Positions 8,244-16,231 of a DNA stretch of 64,000 bases are shown piece after piece. Origin of the DNA: Paraburkholderia heleia NBRC 101817 (GTDB taxonomy: Bacteria; Pseudomonadota; Gammaproteobacteria; Burkholderiales; Burkholderiaceae); contig NZ_BBJH01000002.1 in NCBI RefSeq assembly GCF_000739775.1, positions 186,001 through 250,000 of the forward strand. The letters are read 5' to 3'. The number at the start of each line of letters is the position of its first letter. The first letter of the stretch is position 1. The notes under the pieces were generated by a model. It searched no databases. It had not been told where the DNA came from and saw only the letters and a program-made list of their open reading frames with translations. Both the position numbers and the translations under genes were made by a program.

Positions 8244-9362
8244 ATGAGCGATCGACTGCTGGTCGCAACCCGCAAGGGGCTGTTCGTTCTGCAAGGCGAT
8301 GGAAAGGGCGGCTGGGCAATCGGCGAACCCGAATTCGTCGGCGAGCCGGTGAGCATGGTGATGCCCGACGCGCGCGACGGCTCGCTCTATGCCGCGCTCA
8401 ACCTGGGCCACTTCGGCGTGAAGCTGCATCGCCGGCGTGCGGGCATGGCGGACTGGGAGGAATGCGCGATGCCCGTGTATCCGCCACAACCGGCCGAGGA
8501 CATTCAGGCCGGCGAGCCGGACGCGTTGGGCCGCTTGCCCGCGCCATGGTCGCTCCAGCAGATCTGGTCGCTCGAACCGGGCGGCGCGGACGAGCCGGGC
8601 GTGCTGTGGGCCGGCACGATACCGGGCGGCCTGTTCCGCTCCGCCGACGGCGGCGACAGCTGGGAGCTCAACCGGGCGCTGTGGGACCGCCCGGAGCGGC
8701 GCGAATGGGCGGGCGGCGGCTACGACGCGCCGGGCATTCATTCGGTGATGGTCGATCCGCGCGACAGCCGGCACGTGACGGTGGGGGTGTCGTGCGGCGG
8801 CGTCTGGCAGACGGGCGATGGCGGCGCCAGCTGGCGCCTCACGGCCGAGGGCATGGAGGCCGACTACATGCCGCCCGAGCGGCGCGGCGAACCCAACGTG
8901 CAGGATCCGCACCGCGTGGTGCAATGCGCGGCGAATCCCGATGTGCTGTGGACCCAGCATCATTGCGCGATCTTCCGTTCGACCGATGGCGCGGCGCACT
9001 GGCGTCGCATCGAAGCGCAGCCGTCGAGCTTCGGTTTCGCGGTCGCGGTGCATCCGCGCGAGCCGGACACCGCGTGGTTCGTGCCGGCCCAAAAGGACCA
9101 GTACCGCGTTCCCGTGGATGGCCGGTTTGTCGTGACGCGTACGCGCGACGGCGGGCGCACGTTCGAGCGTTTTTCGAACGGCTTGCCGGCGGCGCCCGCG
9201 TACGACCTTGTGTATCGGCATGGCCTTGACGTCGACGACTCCGGTACGCGTCTAGCGATGGGGTCGACTACGGGAGCGCTCTGGACCTCGGACGACGGCG
9301 GCGAGAACTGGCGGCTCGTTTCGGCGCACTTGCCGCCGGTGTATTGCGTGCGGTTTGGGTGA
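8244..9362 (+). CDS. BNR-repeat (sialidase-like) beta-propeller protein
   Basis: A 372-residue protein with at least five Asp-box/BNR motifs: SADGGDSW (residues 133-140), TGDGGASW (190-197), STDGAAHW (246-253), TRDGGRTF (300-307) and SDDGGENW (349-356). These mark a six- or seven-bladed beta-propeller of the exo-sialidase/YCF48 kind. It has no signal peptide, so it is probably cytoplasmic. That argues against a true sialidase. I also see no clear arginine triad typical of sialidases. The ribosome site is strong (AGGAGG, then ATG). It follows the MoaD-like gene closely and probably forms one transcription unit with it. Confidence 0.85.
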   Translation: MSDRLLVATRKGLFVLQGDGKGGWAIGEPEFVGEPVSMVMPDARDGSLYAALNLGHFGVKLHRRRAGMADWEECAMPVYPPQPAEDIQAGEPDALGRLPAPWSLQQIWSLEPGGADEPGVLWAGTIPGGLFRSADGGDSWELNRALWDRPERREWAGGGYDAPGIHSVMVDPRDSRHVTVGVSCGGVWQTGDGGASWRLTAEGMEADYMPPERRGEPNVQDPHRVVQCAANPDVLWTQHHCAIFRSTDGAAHWRRIEAQPSSFGFAVAVHPREPDTAWFVPAQKDQYRVPVDGRFVVTRTRDGGRTFERFSNGLPAAPAYDLVYRHGLDVDDSGTRLAMGSTTGALWTSDDGGENWRLVSAHLPPVYCVRFG

Positions 9363-9626
9363 CGGAAGTCTTGCGCCCGCGCCCGAAAGAGGTGTCGTTG
9401 AGCGAAATGCAGGAGCAGCGAGGGTTTTTGTATCCTTGTGTATCCACCGTGGCTACGGACAAGGAGGCTTGCAAAAGCAGGGGGGCGCGGAAACAAGCCG
9501 GATACGTGCGGGCGGTCAAATACACCCATGCCAGTCAGCGACGTCGCACAAGAGACATCGAAAAGACTGGACGCACGAGCCACGCAATCGTGGTCCGAAC
9601 CAACTCATTGCTTACAGGTGGATACC

Positions 9627-9947
9627 ATGAAACTCATCAAGTCGCTGATCGTTGCCGCTGTTGTCGCTGTTCCCGTCGTCTCCTTCGCGCAGTCGGCCGA
9701 GCCGCTCACGCGTGCCCAGGTCCGCGCCGAACTGGTGCAGCTCGAAAAGGCCGGCTACAACCCGGCGGCCGACTACAACGACTATCCGCAGCACATCGAG
9801 GCCGCCGAAGCGAAGGTGAGTGCGCTGAACGGCGCGGCGGCGTCGGCGTTCGGCGGCGTGGCGAATGGTTCATCGGCAGCGGGCGCGGCTACGGCTTCGG
9901 CTCCGCACGACATTCCCGGCTTCGACCCGATCTACGCGCATCCGTGA
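9627..9947 (+). CDS. Secreted small protein, DUF4148 family
   Basis: A 106-residue exported protein. The signal peptide is MKLIKSLIVAAVVAVPVVSF with cleavage after AQ. The mature part begins LTRAQVRAELVQLEKAGYNP followed by NDYPQHIEAAEAKV. This is the core of DUF4148, a family abundant in Burkholderiaceae and often present in many copies per genome. The tail is rich in glycine, serine and alanine. The 264 bases upstream contain no gene. They include two close GTATCC copies near 9430-9446, which I could not interpret. It is probably a single-gene unit, with a strong hairpin after the stop. Function unknown. Confidence 0.85.
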   Translation: MKLIKSLIVAAVVAVPVVSFAQSAEPLTRAQVRAELVQLEKAGYNPAADYNDYPQHIEAAEAKVSALNGAAASAFGGVANGSSAAGAATASAPHDIPGFDPIYAHP

Positions 9948-9976
9948 CCGGCGCGTGAAGGCATGCATGCAAGGGC

Positions 9977-9995
9977 GGCCCGCTTCGAGCGGGCC
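9977..9995 (+). terminator. Strong hairpin after the DUF4148 gene, without a T run
   Basis: The eight-base arm GGCCCGCT is followed by a three-base loop and its exact complement, 30 bases past the DUF4148 stop. No T tract follows, so it is not a classical intrinsic terminator. It may stabilise the mRNA end or stop transcription weakly. Confidence 0.4.
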
Positions 9996-10070
9996 GATGC
10001 CCATGGCGCGACTTGCCTCATGCTTCGTCCCGGCCTAACCTGTCCCGGATACGGCGACACCGAGCCCAGC

Positions 10071-10472
10071 ATGCAAATCCATCCCGTACGGCTGTCTCCC
10101 GGCGACGATCTGCGCATCGCCGTCGAAAGCCTGCTCGGCCAGCAAGCCTCGCATGCGGCGTTCGTCATTCAGGGCATCGGCAGCCTGAGCGTCGCGCAGT
10201 TGCGATTCGCCGGCGCCGAGACGCCGACCGAATTGCGCGGCGACCTCGAAATCCTCACGCTCGCGGGCTCGGTGTCGCCCGATGGCGCCCACCTGCACAT
10301 GTCTGTGTCCGACGCGCAGGGCCGCGTGCTGGGCGGACACGTCGCGCGCGGCTGCACAGTGCGCACCACGGCGGAACTGCTGCTGGTCCTGCTGCCCGGC
10401 CATCGTTTCTCGCGGGAGTTCGATTCCTCGACCGGCTACGCGGAACTGCAGATCCGCAACGCGCCGGGTTGA
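10071..10472 (+). CDS. PPC-domain (DUF296) protein
   Basis: A 133-residue protein matching the plant-and-prokaryote-conserved (PPC, DUF296) domain: MQIHPVRLSPGDDLR, then AAFVIQGIGSLSVAQLRF, then LEILTLAGSVSPDGAHLHM and VLGGHVARGCTVRTTAELLL. In this family the histidine-bearing segments form a trimeric, often metal-binding site. In plants the domain is joined to AT-hooks, but single-domain bacterial copies have no settled role. The frame is open upstream to 9963, yet the domain begins exactly at the ATG at 10071, so I use that start. No ribosome site is striking. It stands alone. Confidence 0.83.
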   Translation: MQIHPVRLSPGDDLRIAVESLLGQQASHAAFVIQGIGSLSVAQLRFAGAETPTELRGDLEILTLAGSVSPDGAHLHMSVSDAQGRVLGGHVARGCTVRTTAELLLVLLPGHRFSREFDSSTGYAELQIRNAPG

Positions 10473-10647
10473 TCCGCCTGCGCCGCCATTCGAGCGGCAC
10501 CACGCATCGTCACAAAATTTAAAAGCGGCATCGCTATGCTTCGGCGTTGCCTCGCTGCCGTCTGCGCAGTTGCACGTGTTGCGCGCGAGATCCCGCTCGG
10601 GCCGCTCCTCGAGCCGTTGTTGTGCCTCTATCTGGACGGAGACTTCG

Positions 10648-11088
10648 ATGACGGTCGAATCCGCGCCGGCGCGCCTGCTTTTGGCAGGCGGGTCGCGCAG
10701 ACGTTTGAGCCGGCCCGCTGCATTCACGACGATGCGTGCGCCTGCCATGCTGCTTGCATGCGCCGCGCTTTATACGCTTGGCGCTTGCAGTGCTCGCGAC
10801 GGCGATACGCGCGCCGCGCTCACCACGAGCGCCGCACGCGAACTTGCGCAAGCACAGCCAGGCGGCGATCCGCAGCACCCGCCGCTTGCCAACGCATTCA
10901 CGCTGGCGCCGGATGCGGGCGCATCGAATCTCCCAGATAGTGCGAACAGTACGGCAAACGCCGGCGTAGCCTTGCCTGCGAACGCCGTACGGTCGCCGGC
11001 GAAGGCGCCCGCCAGCGGGAGCGCGCGAGACACACAAGCCGCGCAAATCGAACCGCTTGTCACACCCGTTATCCACACCGCCGATTGA
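10648..11088 (+). CDS. Putative lipoprotein of unknown function
   Basis: Residues APAMLLACAALYTLGAC form a lipoprotein signal with lipobox LGAC. The mature part is low-complexity, rich in alanine, proline and serine, with no recognisable domain. The ATG at 10648 follows a GGAG ribosome-site-like element and gives 146 residues with a long arginine-rich leader. The ATG at 10732 gives 118 residues with a conventional signal peptide but no ribosome site. The gene ends 89 bases before the phospholipase C gene, in the same direction, so the two may be co-transcribed. Function cannot be assigned. The coding call rests on the lipobox and codon bias. Confidence 0.55.
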   Translation: MTVESAPARLLLAGGSRRRLSRPAAFTTMRAPAMLLACAALYTLGACSARDGDTRAALTTSAARELAQAQPGGDPQHPPLANAFTLAPDAGASNLPDSANSTANAGVALPANAVRSPAKAPASGSARDTQAAQIEPLVTPVIHTAD

Positions 11089-11177
11089 CGTACCCGGCCG
11101 CGCGGCCTTGCCGCCTGCCGCCCGTCGAGGCGGCATGCCGTGCGTGCCTTTCTCAACCTGAAGATGGAAACCACAAG

Positions 11178-13304
11178 ATGACATCGAGAAGCCGCCGTGA
11201 CTTTCTCCGCACCGCCGCGATGAGCGCCGGTTCGGCCACCGCCCTGACGATGCTGCCGCAGGGCATCCGCAATGCGCTCGCGATTCCGGCAAACAATCGC
11301 ACGGGGAGCATCCGCGATGTCGAGCACATCGTGATCCTCATGCAGGAGAACCGCTCCTTCGACCACTACTTTGGCACGCTGCGCGGCGTGCGCGGCTTTG
11401 GCGACACGCGCGCGATCACGCTGCCCACCGGCAAGCCTGTATGGAACCAGCCGCTCGCGGCCGGCGGTGTGGGCGAGGTGCTGCCGTTCCATCCCACCGC
11501 GTCCAACCTGGGCCTGCAGTTCATCCAGGATCTGCCGCACGACTGGACCACGACGCACGCGGCCTGGAACAGCGGCCGCTACGACCAGTGGGTGCCCGCC
11601 AAGGGCACGACCACGATGGCCTATCTCACGCGCGACGACATTCCGTTTCACTACCAGCTCGCCGACGCCTTCACGATTTGCGACGCGTACCACTGCTCGA
11701 CGATGACCGCGACCGACCCGAACCGCTACTATATGTGGACCGGCTGGGTGGGCAACGACGGCAGCGGCGGCGGCCAGGTGATCGACAACGCGGAAGCGGG
11801 CTATGGCTGGTCCACGTATCCCGAAGTCCTGCAGGGCGCGGGCATCACGTGGAAGATCTATCAGGACGTGGGCGAAGGCCTCGACGCCAGGGGCTCATGG
11901 GGCTGGACGGGCGACAACCCGTACATCGGCAACTACGGCGACAACTCGCTGCTGTATTTCCATCAATACCAGAACGCGCAGCCCGGCAATCCGCTGTATG
12001 ACCGCGCACGCACGGGCACGAACGTGCTGGCGGGCGGCGGCTATTTCGATGTGCTCAAGCAGGACGTGGCGAACAATGCGCTGCCGCAGGTCTCGTGGAT
12101 CGTTGCGCCCGAGGCGTACTCGGAGCATCCGAACTGGCCCGCGAACTATGGCGCGTGGTACGTCGACCAGGTGCTGCAGATCCTCACGTCGAACCCGGAC
12201 CTCTGGAGCAAGACCGTCCTGCTCGTGAACTACGACGAGAACGACGGTTTCTTCGATCACCTGGCGCCCCCGTTCCCGCCGGCTTCGAGCGCGAACGGCC
12301 TGTCGACCGTCGACACGACGAACGAAATCTTCCCGGGCAGCAGCAAGTACGCGGCGGGCCCGTACGGCCTCGGACCGCGTGTGCCGATGCTCGTGGTCTC
12401 GCCGTGGTCGCGCGGCGGCTGGGTGTGCTCGGAAACGTTCGACCATACTTCCGTGATCCGCTTCATCGAGAAGCGCTTCGGTCTGCATCACGACCTGCGC
12501 GAGCCGAACATCACGCCGTGGCGGCGCGCCGTGTGTGGCGACCTCACGTCGGCGTTCAACTTCGCCACGCCCAACGCGGCGGTCCCCGCGCTGCCTTCCA
12601 CGACAGGCTATGCGCCGCCCGACAAGCTGCGTCACCCCGACTACGTGCCGGTGCCGCCGGTCGTGGGCAGCGTGCCGAAGCAGGAAGCGGGCGTGCGCAA
12701 CGCGCGCGCGCTGCCGTACGAGCTGTTCGTGCGCTTCGATGCCAATGCCGGCGCGGGCGATGTCACCGCGCGCTTCGTCAATTCGGGCCGCGCCGGTGCC
12801 GTGTTCCTCGTCTACACGGCAGGCAGCACCGATGCGCCGCGCACCTATACGGTCGAAGCCGGCAAGCATCTGCAGGACAAGCTCGCGATTGGCGCCAGCG
12901 GCGCGTACGACTTCAGCGTGCATGGGCCGAACGGTTTTCTGCGCCGTTTCGCGGGCACGCAGGTCAAGTCGGGCGGGTTGGGCTGGCTGGGCGGCAATGA
13001 AACGGCGCGCCCCGAAGTGGCCGAGGGCTACGACGTGGCGAACGGCAACCTGCAACTGCGCCTCGAGAATCGGGGCGGCGCGCGTTGCCGGTTCACGATC
13101 GTCAACGCGTATGATCCGGGCGCGAAGATCCAGCGCACCGTGCCCGGCGGCGACACCGCGCAGCTTTATCTCGACCTGCGCAACGCGTTCGGCTGGTACG
13201 ACCTGACGATCACCGTCGATAGCGATGCGACGTTCGTGCGCCGCATTGCAGGGCACGTCGAGACGGGCCGCCCGAGCTATAGCGATCCCGCACTCGGCGC
13301 CTGA
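11178..13304 (+). CDS. plcN: Tat-exported phosphocholine-specific phospholipase C
   Basis: A 708-residue enzyme that splits phospholipids to diacylglycerol and a phosphorylated head group. The twin-arginine signal is SRRDFLRTAAMSAGSATAL, so it is exported folded. The catalytic phosphoesterase domain starts IVILMQENRSFDHYFGTLRG and continues through NYDENDGFFDHLAPP and MLVVSPWSRGGWV. Two C-terminal DUF756-type beta domains follow (about residues 510-700), as in Pseudomonas PlcH/PlcN and Burkholderia Plc enzymes. The frame is open to 11085, but the Tat signal fixes the start at 11178. An intrinsic terminator follows directly. An outer-membrane phospholipase lies 550 bases downstream. The plcN symbol is by family resemblance. 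Confidence 0.93.
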   Translation: MTSRSRRDFLRTAAMSAGSATALTMLPQGIRNALAIPANNRTGSIRDVEHIVILMQENRSFDHYFGTLRGVRGFGDTRAITLPTGKPVWNQPLAAGGVGEVLPFHPTASNLGLQFIQDLPHDWTTTHAAWNSGRYDQWVPAKGTTTMAYLTRDDIPFHYQLADAFTICDAYHCSTMTATDPNRYYMWTGWVGNDGSGGGQVIDNAEAGYGWSTYPEVLQGAGITWKIYQDVGEGLDARGSWGWTGDNPYIGNYGDNSLLYFHQYQNAQPGNPLYDRARTGTNVLAGGGYFDVLKQDVANNALPQVSWIVAPEAYSEHPNWPANYGAWYVDQVLQILTSNPDLWSKTVLLVNYDENDGFFDHLAPPFPPASSANGLSTVDTTNEIFPGSSKYAAGPYGLGPRVPMLVVSPWSRGGWVCSETFDHTSVIRFIEKRFGLHHDLREPNITPWRRAVCGDLTSAFNFATPNAAVPALPSTTGYAPPDKLRHPDYVPVPPVVGSVPKQEAGVRNARALPYELFVRFDANAGAGDVTARFVNSGRAGAVFLVYTAGSTDAPRTYTVEAGKHLQDKLAIGASGAYDFSVHGPNGFLRRFAGTQVKSGGLGWLGGNETARPEVAEGYDVANGNLQLRLENRGGARCRFTIVNAYDPGAKIQRTVPGGDTAQLYLDLRNAFGWYDLTITVDSDATFVRRIAGHVETGRPSYSDPALGA

Positions 13305-13324
13305 TACCGCTGAGGACTGAGGTG

Positions 13325-13355
13325 AGCCACGGCTTTCGCGAGCCGTGGCTTTTTG
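13325..13355 (+). terminator. Intrinsic terminator of the phospholipase C gene
   Basis: Ten-base arms (AGCCACGGCT and its complement) around the loop TTCGCG are followed by TTTTGTTT, 20 bases past the plcN stop. This is a textbook rho-independent terminator on the plus strand. Confidence 0.9.
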
Positions 13356-13383
13356 TTTGCCGTGTAATCGAGCAAGGGGCGCG

Positions 13384-13534
13384 CTAGCGCGCGCGTGCCG
13401 GCGGCGGCGCGTAGAACGCCCCCGGAATACCAATGCCCACTCCGACATTGACGTACGCGCGCGCCTGTGCAGGCTGCATCGCGCAGCGTCGTCGCGATAC
13501 AAAGGAATGCAAACTTCAACACATGGAGCTTCAT
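13384..13534 (-). pseudogene. Frameshifted small secreted protein (YVNVGVGIG / proline tail type)
   Basis: A good ribosome site (GGAGG) precedes an ATG at 13534 and a signal peptide MKLHVLKFAFLCIATTL. That frame then turns into arginine-rich nonsense. In the next frame the same DNA reads AQARAYVNVGVGIGIPGAFY followed by a proline-rich end and a stop at 13384-13386. This is the usual mature part of small secreted Burkholderia proteins with this signal type. The two halves are joined only by shifting frame near 13465-13480. It is either a real frameshift mutation or a base-call error. It lies tail to tail with the phospholipase C gene. Confidence 0.6.
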
Positions 13535-13697
13535 CGCCGATCCTCCGTCGCGAGCGCGCCTTGCCATGCTGCGGCTGGATCAGATCATCCACGGGTTTGG
13601 CGTTATTGCGCATACCGTCGGCCACTTTCGCCCACTGATCCTCTTCGGCGGGAGTAATCTTCAGTTCGGCATGCGAAGTCCGAACGAACCATTTTGA
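13535..13697 (-). pseudogene. Remnant of a Spy/CpxP-like LTXXQ-motif periplasmic protein
   Basis: On the minus strand one frame reads HAELKITPAEEDQWAKVADG and then MRNNAKPVDDLI. This is the core of the LTXXQ repeat of Spy/CpxP-like periplasmic chaperones (usual form: LHAQLKITPAQEAQWNAFA). A stop codon lies just upstream, there is no signal peptide, and the frame then runs into the neighbouring small pseudogene. Only about 50 codons survive. I see nothing coding in 13698-13853. Confidence 0.5.
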
Positions 13698-13853
13698 TCA
13701 TGGCAGCGGCGGCAACCCGTTTCGGCATCCTACATGTAACAGCGAATAACAAGGAATAGGGCACGATTCCCGAATGCACCACGCTTCACTCGTAGAACAG
13801 CATCGGCTGAATTCGCCGCGCGGCGAATCATTCTGGCGATACAAGGAGGCAAC

Positions 13854-15224
13854 GTGGCGAGTCGAATGGCATCTTGCAGGATTTCCGCTTCCCGTTCCGA
13901 GCAGAGCGCCGGGCTGCCATGGGCAAGGCTGGCGTGCCTGACGCTGGCCGTGGCCACGCTCGCCGGTTATATGCCGGCGAGTCGCGCGGCCGTGTCGATC
14001 ATGCGGCCGCCGCGCGAAGCCAGGTCCGACGAGCCGCTCGTGGTGACCATCGTCTACACGGGCGACGCACCCTCCGGCACCTCGGTCGACGTGCCGCGCA
14101 CCTTGAGCATTGCGCTCACCAACGGCGAGCAGTTGCCGAGGACTGTGCTGCTCACGCGCGACCCCGGCGCGCCCGAGCACGTGCGGCTCGCGGCCGGGGA
14201 AATGAAGGCGGTGAGTTATCGCGCGCCCTGGCCCGAGTGGGCGCGCGGTGCCGTGAGAGTGGACGTGCCCGGCGTCGACGTTTCGCCTTCCGTGGTCCTG
14301 CTCACGCGCAAGCCTCGCGAGGCCACGGCGAATGCGCCCGCGCCAGCCTCTGCAACCGCAGCGGCCGTTGGGTCCGCATCCACTCCACTGGCCCTTGGCT
14401 CCGCCGAGGGGCCGATGGCGGGAAACGAGTCGCTCGCTTCACAAATGCCGCCTTCGACTGTGAAGCCTTCGAATTCGCTCGTGCCGGATTTGACCACGAT
14501 TATCGCGGGCCGCTTTTCGTTTTACCAACCGAATTATTTCGCGGACGGCTTTGCCTCGAACGACTCGGATCTCGCGAAATTCCAGGTCAGCTTCAAATTC
14601 CGCTTTGTGTTGCCGGACGATCCGCGCTCCAGAGGTTTCGTCGACAACCTCTATTTCGCATATACGCAAACCTCGTTGTGGGACATCAATGAGTATTCCG
14701 CGCCGTTCCGCGATACGAGCTATATGCCCGCACTGTTCTATTACCTCGAGGATACCGGGTGGAGATCGAAATGGTTCACGCGCATGGGTATCGAAGCGGG
14801 CTACGAGCACGACTCGAACGGGGAAGACGGACCGGAATCGCGCGGCCTGGACTACTTCTACGTGAAGCCGATCTGGGACTTCGGCGATCTCAACGCGAAC
14901 CACTTGACCATCGCACCGAAGATCTATGGCTACACGCACATTGCCGGGGAGAACTCGAATATTGCCGACTATCGCGGGTATGTCGATCTGCTGGTCAAAT
15001 ACGGCAGCCCGGATGGCTGGCAACTCGCGACCACGCTGAGAAAGGGCACGAAATCGTGGTACGGCAGCGTCGATGCGCAATTCACATACCCACTTGCCAA
15101 GCTGTTCGGCAACGCCTGGGGCGGCTACTTGTGGATCGGCTATTTCAACGGCTATGGCGAGGATCTTCTCGACTACAACCAGCACCGCTGGGCGGCGCGC
15201 ATCGGCTTCAGTCTGTCGCGGTGA
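13854..15224 (+). CDS. pldA: Outer-membrane phospholipase A (OMPLA/PldA-like) with N-terminal extension
   Basis: A 456-residue exported protein. A signal sequence ends near residue 45. Residues 50-150 look like an extra beta-rich domain. Residues 205-456 form the OMPLA beta-barrel, with aromatic-ending strands such as DNLYFAYTQTSLWDIN and GGYLWIGYFNGYGEDLLDY. The active-site motif is EHDSNG, giving His319 and Ser321. The third catalytic position, 12 residues on (Asn156 in E. coli), appears to be Asp333. The GTG start at 13854 follows AAGGAGG with a short gap; an ATG at 13866 is possible. The enzyme hydrolyses acyl chains of phospholipids in the outer membrane. Its neighbour is a secreted phospholipase C. 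Confidence 0.87.
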   Translation: MASRMASCRISASRSEQSAGLPWARLACLTLAVATLAGYMPASRAAVSIMRPPREARSDEPLVVTIVYTGDAPSGTSVDVPRTLSIALTNGEQLPRTVLLTRDPGAPEHVRLAAGEMKAVSYRAPWPEWARGAVRVDVPGVDVSPSVVLLTRKPREATANAPAPASATAAAVGSASTPLALGSAEGPMAGNESLASQMPPSTVKPSNSLVPDLTTIIAGRFSFYQPNYFADGFASNDSDLAKFQVSFKFRFVLPDDPRSRGFVDNLYFAYTQTSLWDINEYSAPFRDTSYMPALFYYLEDTGWRSKWFTRMGIEAGYEHDSNGEDGPESRGLDYFYVKPIWDFGDLNANHLTIAPKIYGYTHIAGENSNIADYRGYVDLLVKYGSPDGWQLATTLRKGTKSWYGSVDAQFTYPLAKLFGNAWGGYLWIGYFNGYGEDLLDYNQHRWAARIGFSLSR

Positions 15225-15374
15225 TTGCGGGTGCGGATGTCGCCGTGATCTCCTGTCGCCGCCGGTGGCAACGCATCGGGCACCGTGTTTGCGCGCTGCA
15301 CCGGCAGTGCGCCATCCGCAGCCGAGGCCGGGCGGTTGCTGCGCTCCTCACGCGCGCACATCGGAGGAACGATC

Positions 15375-15635
15375 ATGAATGAGCAACGGGAAGAGCGCGT
15401 CCGGCGACGCGCTTATCAACTCTGGGAAGACGACGGCGCGCCGGAAGGTCGGGCGGACGAATACTGGAGCCGCGCCGAAAAACAGATTGCCGCCGAATAC
15501 GACGCAGAAGGAGACACGTCGAGTATCGCGAGCGATCAGGCCGGCAAGCGCCGCCTTGCCGGCGAACCCCTGCAGGAAAGCGCCGCCATACCGCCGAACG
15601 AACTGGCGCGCGACAAGCGGCGCGGCGGCGGGTGA
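15375..15635 (+). CDS. DUF2934-family small protein
   Basis: An 86-residue hydrophilic protein whose N-terminal half reads RVRRRAYQLWEDDGAPEGRA then DEYWSRAEKQIAAE. This is the DUF2934 signature of an RxRAYxLWExxGxPxG motif followed by WxxAE. The family is common in proteobacteria and often stress-related by context; its function is unknown. The start at 15375 follows GGAGGA. There is no signal peptide. The tail is disordered, with several arginines and glycines. Confidence 0.85.
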   Translation: MNEQREERVRRRAYQLWEDDGAPEGRADEYWSRAEKQIAAEYDAEGDTSSIASDQAGKRRLAGEPLQESAAIPPNELARDKRRGGG

Positions 15636-15695
15636 AATCACCCTGTGCCGCGCGTTAGGCCATTGCCATGCCAGCCGGCGCGGCCTGCTCGCCCA

Positions 15696-15959
15696 TCAAT
15701 GATGCGCGAACAGGCTGTTGCGGCCCTCGTGTGACATGAGGGCATCGTGGCGCGATGTTTGCGCAACCGAAGCATTCGAGGTGCCCGAGCTTTCCATGCC
15801 ATAGCCGGAGTCGTCGGCGCGTTGAGTACCGGCGGGCTGCGAGCTTGCCGGTTGCGGCATCTGCGTGGCTTGTGCCGGGGATGCGGCGTTCTGTGCGAAG
15901 GCGGCGGGCGACAACGCGACGCCGAGCGAGACAACAGCAGTAGCTAGTAGAAGTTTCAT
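15696..15959 (-). CDS. Small exported protein, unknown
   Basis: An 87-residue product with a clear signal peptide (MKLLLATAVVSLGVALSPAA, cleavage after FAQ). The mature part is low-complexity, rich in serine, alanine, glutamine and proline, and ends SHEGRNSLFAHH. A GGAG ribosome site precedes the start. A short inverted repeat GTAAC-N4-GTTAC lies in its leader (15974-15987). No domain is recognised. It diverges from the COG4705 membrane-protein gene. Confidence 0.65.
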   Translation of the reverse strand: MKLLLATAVVSLGVALSPAAFAQNAASPAQATQMPQPASSQPAGTQRADDSGYGMESSGTSNASVAQTSRHDALMSHEGRNSLFAHH

Positions 15960-16152
15960 GATACCGACTCCATGTAACAGACGTTACTTCGGATTACTGA
16001 AAAGAGTGCGCAGATCGCGAACCCGTTTTGCGACCGCTCAATCAACATCGCGACGTCCGATCACCACGACGTATATCCACAGGTTACGCAGTCAACCTTA
16101 GTGTTTGCTTATGCGCGGGCAACGATGCGCGTTTAGCGCAGATTCGGCCGTT

Positions 16153-16186
16153 GTTAAGGCTCAGTTAAGCAACCGCAGCATATAGT
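16153..16186 (+). promoter_or_regulatory. PmrA/QseB-like tandem box plus -10 element
   Basis: Two direct GTTAAG hexamers (16153-16158 and 16164-16169) are separated by exactly five bases. This is the 6-5-6 layout of OmpR-family response-regulator sites such as the PmrA/BasR box, although the usual first base is C or T. A TATAGT -10 element follows at 16181-16186, placing the boxes over the -35 region, as expected for activation. The ATG of the COG4705 gene is 45 bases further on. Confidence 0.5.
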
Positions 16187-16231
16187 CCCAAGCTGTTTCG
16201 TTCCGCCCCTCACGCGGCGCAAGGAGTGTTC

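Noticed and set aside
8244..9362. True sialidase or secreted glycosidase
   Set aside because: Asp-boxes are present but there is no signal peptide and no visible arginine triad; a structural propeller is safer.
9977..9995. Classical intrinsic terminator or a REP element
   Set aside because: No T run follows and no second copy of the hairpin was noticed, so it is listed only as a weak terminator-like hairpin.
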